From positions 412,001 to 476,000 of the forward strand of contig JACKOW010000001.1 in the NCBI GenBank assembly GCA_024234055.1: a stretch of 64,000 nt of DNA, read 5' to 3'. Every line of letters starts with the position of its first letter. The stretch's first letter is position 1. This stretch comes from Rhodanobacteraceae bacterium (GTDB lineage Bacteria > Pseudomonadota > Gammaproteobacteria > Xanthomonadales > SZUA-5). The translations under genes and the position numbers were made by a program. The notes under the pieces are model-generated. The model was given only the letters and a program-made list of their open reading frames with translations. It ran no database searches and was not told the origin of the DNA. Shown one piece after another: positions 60,169 to 64,000 of the stretch.

Positions 60169-60219
60169 AGCAGGCTGATCCAGCCTTTCTCCGCGGCCTC
60201 CGCGTGAGTAAGCTCCGAT

Positions 60220-60282
60220 CGACAACCGACAACCGACAACCGACAACCGACAACCGACAACCGACAACCGACAACCGACAAC
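60220..60282. repeat. CGACAAC heptamer array, nine perfect units (right arm)
   Basis: Nine identical CGACAAC units in a row, about 56 bases upstream of the peroxiredoxin start. It is the exact complement of the GTTGTCG units at 59573-59601. The perfect identity implies recent expansion or frequent slippage. Confidence 0.95.
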
Positions 60283-60338
60283 CCCCGCTTCACCGCCACA
60301 CGGCCTAGAATCGGCCTCCCTTTGACGGAGTCACAGCC

Positions 60339-60818
60339 ATGACCATTCAAGTTGGTGATCGTATTCCGAGTGCGACGCTCAGTTATCTCAAAGACGGTGT
60401 GCAGCAGATCAGCACCGACGAGTTGTTCGGCGGCAAGACCGTGGTGCTGTTCTCAGTGCCGGGCGCATTCACGCCGACCTGCTCGGCGCGGCATCTGCCG
60501 GGCTATGTTGATCAGCTCGACGCGCTCAAAGCCAAGGGCGTGGACACGGTGGCCTGCATGGCGGTCAACGATGCCTTCGTCATGGACGCCTGGCGTCACA
60601 GCCAGGGCGTGCCGGAAGAAATCCTGATGCTGGCCGATGGCAATGGCGTTTTTGCCAAGGCCATGGGTCTGGAGATGGATGCGAGCAAGTTCGGCATGGG
60701 TGTGCGCGGCCAGCGTTTTGCACTGGTGGCGAAGAATGGCGTAGTGACGCACCTGCACGTTGAAGCGCCGGGCGAGTTCAAGGTGTCTGGCGCCGAAGCG
60801 GTGCTGGCGGCACTGTAG
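60339..60818 (+). CDS. Peroxiredoxin, Prx5/AhpE-like type
   Basis: A 159-residue atypical peroxiredoxin. The peroxidatic cysteine (Cys48) is in SVPGAFTPTCS, the Prx5 signature, with the conserved VACMAVND (Cys73) following. It reduces peroxides; the electron donor (glutaredoxin or glutathione in many Prx5 proteins) is not encoded nearby. The start ATG has GGAG upstream (ACGGAGTCACAGCC). Its 3' end overlaps the end of the convergent kinase gene by 41 bases. Confidence 0.95.
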   Translation: MTIQVGDRIPSATLSYLKDGVQQISTDELFGGKTVVLFSVPGAFTPTCSARHLPGYVDQLDALKAKGVDTVACMAVNDAFVMDAWRHSQGVPEEILMLADGNGVFAKAMGLEMDASKFGMGVRGQRFALVAKNGVVTHLHVEAPGEFKVSGAEAVLAAL

Positions 60819-63609
60819 TCCTCAGAGCATCGCGCAACTTGTCGGTATCGGGGTGCCATGGGCGATGTTGCTCATGCCACTCCAGCAGTTGTCGTAGGTC
60901 GGCGCGCTGACTCGCGCCGGCGTTCTCGCGGAAACGGGCCAGCGCCAGCAGCGCGCTGGCCTCGGCAATCTCCCAGTGGCCGTCCTCGAACTCGCTGCGG
61001 ATCAGCTTCAGCGCGGCTTCCGCCGCCGTGCGCGCCGTGGCCCAGTCCGAGCGTGCCAGCGCCAGTCGCGCTTCGGTCTGCAGCAGCTGCGCCCGATCGG
61101 CGACTGCGCCGTCCTCGGACCCGGCACCGGTGGCTCGGGCTTGTTCAATCTGTTCGCGGGCGGCGGACAGCTGGCCGGTATCGATCAGCCCCAAGGCCCA
61201 TTCCAGATGTGTGCGGGCGCGCGCTGCAGGCGAGACCTTGAGCCCGGGATCGTCCAGCCAGCCGGCACTGTCCTCCAGAATCTGATTGGCTTCAGCGGTG
61301 CGGCCCTGCCAGCGCAGGGCCCGGGCCAGATAGCGCCGGGTTGCCAGTCGCTGACTGATGCCGCCGCGTTCCTGGTTGTCCTCGATGGCGCTGATCAGTC
61401 GCAGCTCGCGTTCAGCCTCGATCAGTTCGCCACGATAGATCTGGACCAGCGCCAGATAGCTGCGCGCGGAGAGCACTCGGGCGTGCTCGGCGCCCAGTTG
61501 CGGTTGCAGCCGTTCGATGGCCTCGCGCAGATCACGGGCGGCGCTGTCGAGATCTGCCAGGCGATAGTCGTCAACGCCCTGGTTGGTCAGTTCCTGGCCG
61601 AGCAGCAGCTGATCCGGCGATTTCTGAGCCCGCAGCATGTCGATGCCCTCGCGGCGCAGAGCGCGGGCTTCCTCAAGTTCGCCGAGGCTGGACTCGATGG
61701 TGGCCAGAGAACCCAGACTGCGCGCCAGGTCACGATGATTGGGGGGCAGGATGCGTCGCCGCAGTTCGACCACCGCACGTGCTTCGACCAGGGCCTCATC
61801 GATGCGACGCAGCCGGAACAGCGCCAGCTGACGGTTGTGCATGGCCGTCGCCATCTCCGGATGGTCCGGCGTTGACGATGCCCGGCGCCCGGCAATGACC
61901 CGGTCAAAAATCGACAGGGCCTGGGCCGCGTCGCCGCTCTCCAATGTCCAGGTGCCAAGATCGTTCAGCGCCTGCAAGGTCTCTTCGGCGTCGGCGCCCA
62001 GCAAGCTCTGCAGCGTGTCATGTACCTGTCGTGCCAGTGCCAGCGCCTGATCGTAGCGGCCTTCGGCGCCGTAGACGCTCTTCGACACGGAGAGCACGCG
62101 TGCCTGTTGCAACTCACTGTCCGCGGCTCCGGGGTCGACCACGCTCAGGGCCTGATCGACGTGAGTGCGGGCAAGGTCGATCTTGCCGGCGGCCAGTTCA
62201 GCCTGGGCCAGATCGCGAAGCAGAGCGGTCTGAGTGCGCCAGTCCTGGGGATCGACCCGCGCTCGACCGGCCTCCAGCAGGGCTGCAGCGCGGGCGGAAT
62301 CACCGATGTAGAACCAGGCCCGTCCCAGGGTGGCATACAAGCGCGCCTGTACCGCCGGTTGCCCGGCCAGTTCGAGCTCGATGCGTTGCCCGCCACGTTC
62401 CAGCAGCGAGCGCGCGGTGATGTCACTCCCGGCCGCGCCCTCGGGAGTGGCACTCTGGAACACACTGGAGAGAAAGGCACTCACCGCCTCCGCCCGCAGA
62501 GCTTCCTCACGTGCGATCCGGGCTTGCCAAAGCGCCAGTCCGCTGCCCACCAGGATGGCAACCAGCACTGCGGTGGAAGCGAGCACGCCGATCCAGTGGC
62601 GGCGCAGGAAGCGGCGGCTGCGATAGCCCAGCGAATCCGGTCGCGCCCGCACCGGGCGTCCGTCCAGATAGGCGCGGATATCGTCGGCCAGCGCCTCGAC
62701 GCTGGCGTAGCGCCGATTTGGCTCATCGCGCACGGCCTTGGTCAGGACCAGCGCCAGATCGCCTGCCAGCATCCGCGGGGTGATCGCGGCCGGGCCGTCT
62801 TCGCCCGCTTGCCGGCGCGCACGCACCAGCAGTTCGCGGGTTTCCTGCACCAGCGCGCGGGCGCGGTGCAGGGCCATGCCGGTGAGTAACTCGAAGAGGA
62901 CAGCACCCAGGGCGTAGACATCGGTGGCGGTGCTGACCGGCTCGCCCCGTATCTGCTCGGGTGCCGCATAGGCGCGGGTGAAGAAGCGTGCGCCGGTGGC
63001 CGAGGTGTCCTTGTCGGTGTCGCTCTGCAGCAGCTTGGCAATGCCGAAATCCAGCAGCTTGGGTTCGCCGCGGGAGTTGACCAGAATGTTCCCGGGTTTC
63101 AGGTCGCGATGAACCACCAATTGCCGATGGGCGTGGCTGACCGCCTCGCACAATTTGAGGAACAGCCGCAGTCGCGCCCGGACATCCAGTTGCTGCTGGT
63201 CGGCATATTCGATCAGCGGTGGGCCATCGACCCATTCCATGACGAAATAGGGTCGCCCGCGGGCATCGACGCCACCGTCGATCAGTCGGGCGATGTTGGG
63301 ATGCTCCAGGCGGGCGAGGATGCGCCGCTCGCTGACGAAGCGGCGTTGGATTTCTTCCGAATCCATGCCCAGCTTGATCAGCTTCAGCGCTGCCCGCTGC
63401 TGGAAGTCGTGCTCCACACGCTCGGCCAGGTAGACCGCACCCATGCCTCCGCGACCGAGCAGCCGCAGCAGTTGCCAGGGGCCGGCGCGCCAGCCGATCT
63501 CCGGCTCGTCCGCACTCGCCGCTTGCGGCAGCGGGCCATCCCGCTGTTCAGTCGCGCCTTCGGTGCGCAGGACAGCGGCTGTATAGGCCGGATCGTTCGG
63601 GCCGGGCAT
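60778..63609 (-). CDS. Serine/threonine protein kinase with C-terminal TPR-like sensor region
   Basis: A 943-residue Hanks-type kinase. Residues about 48-310 hold the kinase domain: LGRGGMGAVYLAERV, ALKLIK (ATP lysine), VVHRDLKPGNILV near 168, LLDFGIAKLL near 188 and AYAAPEQIRGEPVSTATDVYALG. A single membrane helix (about 340-362) separates it from a long extracytoplasmic helical-repeat region of TPR type (about 380-920). Such kinases are common in Lysobacterales, but substrates are unknown. I use the ATG at 63609; a GTG codon directly before it is an alternative. It is convergent with and overlaps the peroxiredoxin gene by 41 bases. Confidence 0.93.
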   Translation of the reverse strand: MPGPNDPAYTAAVLRTEGATEQRDGPLPQAASADEPEIGWRAGPWQLLRLLGRGGMGAVYLAERVEHDFQQRAALKLIKLGMDSEEIQRRFVSERRILARLEHPNIARLIDGGVDARGRPYFVMEWVDGPPLIEYADQQQLDVRARLRLFLKLCEAVSHAHRQLVVHRDLKPGNILVNSRGEPKLLDFGIAKLLQSDTDKDTSATGARFFTRAYAAPEQIRGEPVSTATDVYALGAVLFELLTGMALHRARALVQETRELLVRARRQAGEDGPAAITPRMLAGDLALVLTKAVRDEPNRRYASVEALADDIRAYLDGRPVRARPDSLGYRSRRFLRRHWIGVLASTAVLVAILVGSGLALWQARIAREEALRAEAVSAFLSSVFQSATPEGAAGSDITARSLLERGGQRIELELAGQPAVQARLYATLGRAWFYIGDSARAAALLEAGRARVDPQDWRTQTALLRDLAQAELAAGKIDLARTHVDQALSVVDPGAADSELQQARVLSVSKSVYGAEGRYDQALALARQVHDTLQSLLGADAEETLQALNDLGTWTLESGDAAQALSIFDRVIAGRRASSTPDHPEMATAMHNRQLALFRLRRIDEALVEARAVVELRRRILPPNHRDLARSLGSLATIESSLGELEEARALRREGIDMLRAQKSPDQLLLGQELTNQGVDDYRLADLDSAARDLREAIERLQPQLGAEHARVLSARSYLALVQIYRGELIEAERELRLISAIEDNQERGGISQRLATRRYLARALRWQGRTAEANQILEDSAGWLDDPGLKVSPAARARTHLEWALGLIDTGQLSAAREQIEQARATGAGSEDGAVADRAQLLQTEARLALARSDWATARTAAEAALKLIRSEFEDGHWEIAEASALLALARFRENAGASQRADLRQLLEWHEQHRPWHPDTDKLRDALRTTVPPAPLRRQTP

Positions 63610-63930
63610 CACGGAATCCCTGTACGGGGTGCTCAGTCTAGCGGCAGACCAACACCAGCGCAGTCGAACCGCGCGGGTTCACCCTCAGTCCGACGGTGGG
63701 AGCGGATTCATCCGCGACAGACCGCTTCACGACCCGTTGGCGATCGCGGGCAGAGCCTGCCCTCACCAAACATACGCTAAAGCATTGATTCATAGGCCTG
63801 AAATAAAAGGGGCAAGGGGCAGGGGTCCAACCTCGACGCACGATCTGACCGTGCCGCGGCCTGGGTCCCCCGCCCCCTGCCCCCTGTTTGATGCGCGAAC
63901 AAGCGCACCGCGAGGGGTGGCCGGGGCGGC
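63610..63930. other. Intergenic region holding a REP-like hairpin and a GGGGCAG-type element
   Basis: This 321-bp gap contains a GTGGGAGCGGATTCATCCGC hairpin near 63700 and the inverted heptamer-array element at 63762-63927. The start signals for the kinase gene should lie in its left end; none was identified with confidence. Confidence 0.6.
63762..63927. repeat. Inverted heptamer-array element, GGGGCAG type, copy C
   Basis: Outer flank CTCACCAAACATAC, G-rich array (63809-63825, shorter than at 46645), core (CCAACCTCGACGCACGATC then TGACCGTGCCGC), C-rich array (63866-63885) and outer flank GTTTGATGCGCGAACAAGCG. Same orientation as copy A, with fewer left-arm units. It ends just before the stop codon of the next gene. 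Confidence 0.85.
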
Positions 63931-64000
63931 TCAGCTCTTGCCCGCCGCCACCAGCTGGGCCAGACGCCGTACCGCCACCGAGATGGTCGGATAGTCGAGG
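63931..64000 (-). CDS. C-terminal end of a minus-strand gene, possibly NAD-dependent glutamate dehydrogenase
   Basis: Only 22 codons and a stop are inside the window. The residues (LDYPTISVAVRRLAQLVAAG then KS) resemble the C-terminal helix of the large NAD-specific glutamate dehydrogenase of Lysobacterales and Pseudomonas, but so short a match is weak. Confidence 0.35.
   Translation of the reverse strand, partial: LDYPTISVAVRRLAQLVAAGKS

Larger units (their letters stand above)
59569..60338. other. 770-bp intergenic region made of repeats
   Basis: From left to right: a GTTGTCG array (59573-59601), a two-and-a-half-copy tandem repeat of about 130 bases (59595-59940), a reversed copy of the GGGGCAG-type element (59942-60098), a short REP-like hairpin (GCGGACTCTGTCCGTG), a GTCACGTAGCCCGC palindrome (60131-60168) and a nine-unit CGACAAC array (60220-60282). 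Open frames within it are all artefacts of the repeats. Confidence 0.8.

Noticed and set aside
59574..60207. Overlapping plus-strand frames of 180-250 codons after the Rieske gene
   Set aside because: They are open in several frames at once, consist of repeated peptide blocks from the 130-base repeat and have no ribosome-binding site.

Overview
The window is chromosomal DNA of a high-GC gammaproteobacterium, most likely of the order Lysobacterales (Xanthomonadales). The gene content and order point that way: pilMNOPQ divergent from the PBP1A gene, rpoZ-spoT-ridA-recG, a zinc-independent L31 (rpmE2), a hemD-hemX-hemY run downstream of dnaE, a DUF2339/DUF3999 pair, and many short palindromic intergenic repeats. 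This placement is inferred from gene content; no database was searched. No prophage, integrase, CRISPR array, tRNA or rRNA was seen. Both ends of the window cut genes: a leucyl aminopeptidase-like gene on the left and the 3' end of a minus-strand gene on the right.

Layout. 1-10241 is a minus-strand block: dnaE, hemD, hemX, hemY and a MidA-type methyltransferase, then an 850-bp repeat-filled gap, then a VanZ-like protein and an M17 aminopeptidase. 10660-13831 holds two tandem YadA-like trimeric autotransporter genes. 14012-17379 holds a trans-sulfuration PLP enzyme with a divergent Lrp/AsnC regulator, a dienelactone hydrolase and an unknown protein. 17503-22507 is rpoZ-spoT-ridA-recG, followed by a nucleoside hydrolase, rpmE2 and gltA. 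25690-28805 is the PBP1A gene, a small MITE-like element and a gene that looks 5'-truncated at that element. 29011-36878 is pilMNOPQ plus a large Ig-like lipoprotein, ended by a strong terminator. 37009-39445 holds a cyclic-nucleotide-binding EAL protein and a GGDEF protein. 39678-44720 holds transketolase, an S1/P1 nuclease, prmC and an unknown membrane-anchored protein. 45143-53810 holds the DUF3999/DUF2339 membrane proteins and a PAS-GGDEF-EAL sensor. 54203-60818 holds dxs, a secreted M14 carboxypeptidase, a degenerate IscU/SufU-like protein with a Rieske ferredoxin, and a peroxiredoxin. 60778-63609 is a serine/threonine kinase with a large repeat domain.

Functional themes are tetrapyrrole synthesis (hemD/X/Y), stringent response and DNA repair (spoT, recG), type IV pilus assembly, c-di-GMP turnover (three proteins), cell-surface adhesion and central carbon metabolism (gltA, tkt, dxs).

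The most unusual feature is noncoding. At least six intergenic sites carry short arrays with a unit of about 7 bp, present as inverted pairs on either side of a spacer. Three unit sequences occur (GGAAAAA, GGGGCAG and GTTGTCG, each paired with its complement). Three of the sites share the same core and outer flanks with different arms. Several arrays satisfy the G-quadruplex pattern on one or both strands. A MITE with CTAG flanks that brings a possible ribosome-binding site and start codon to a truncated neighbouring gene is the second notable observation.
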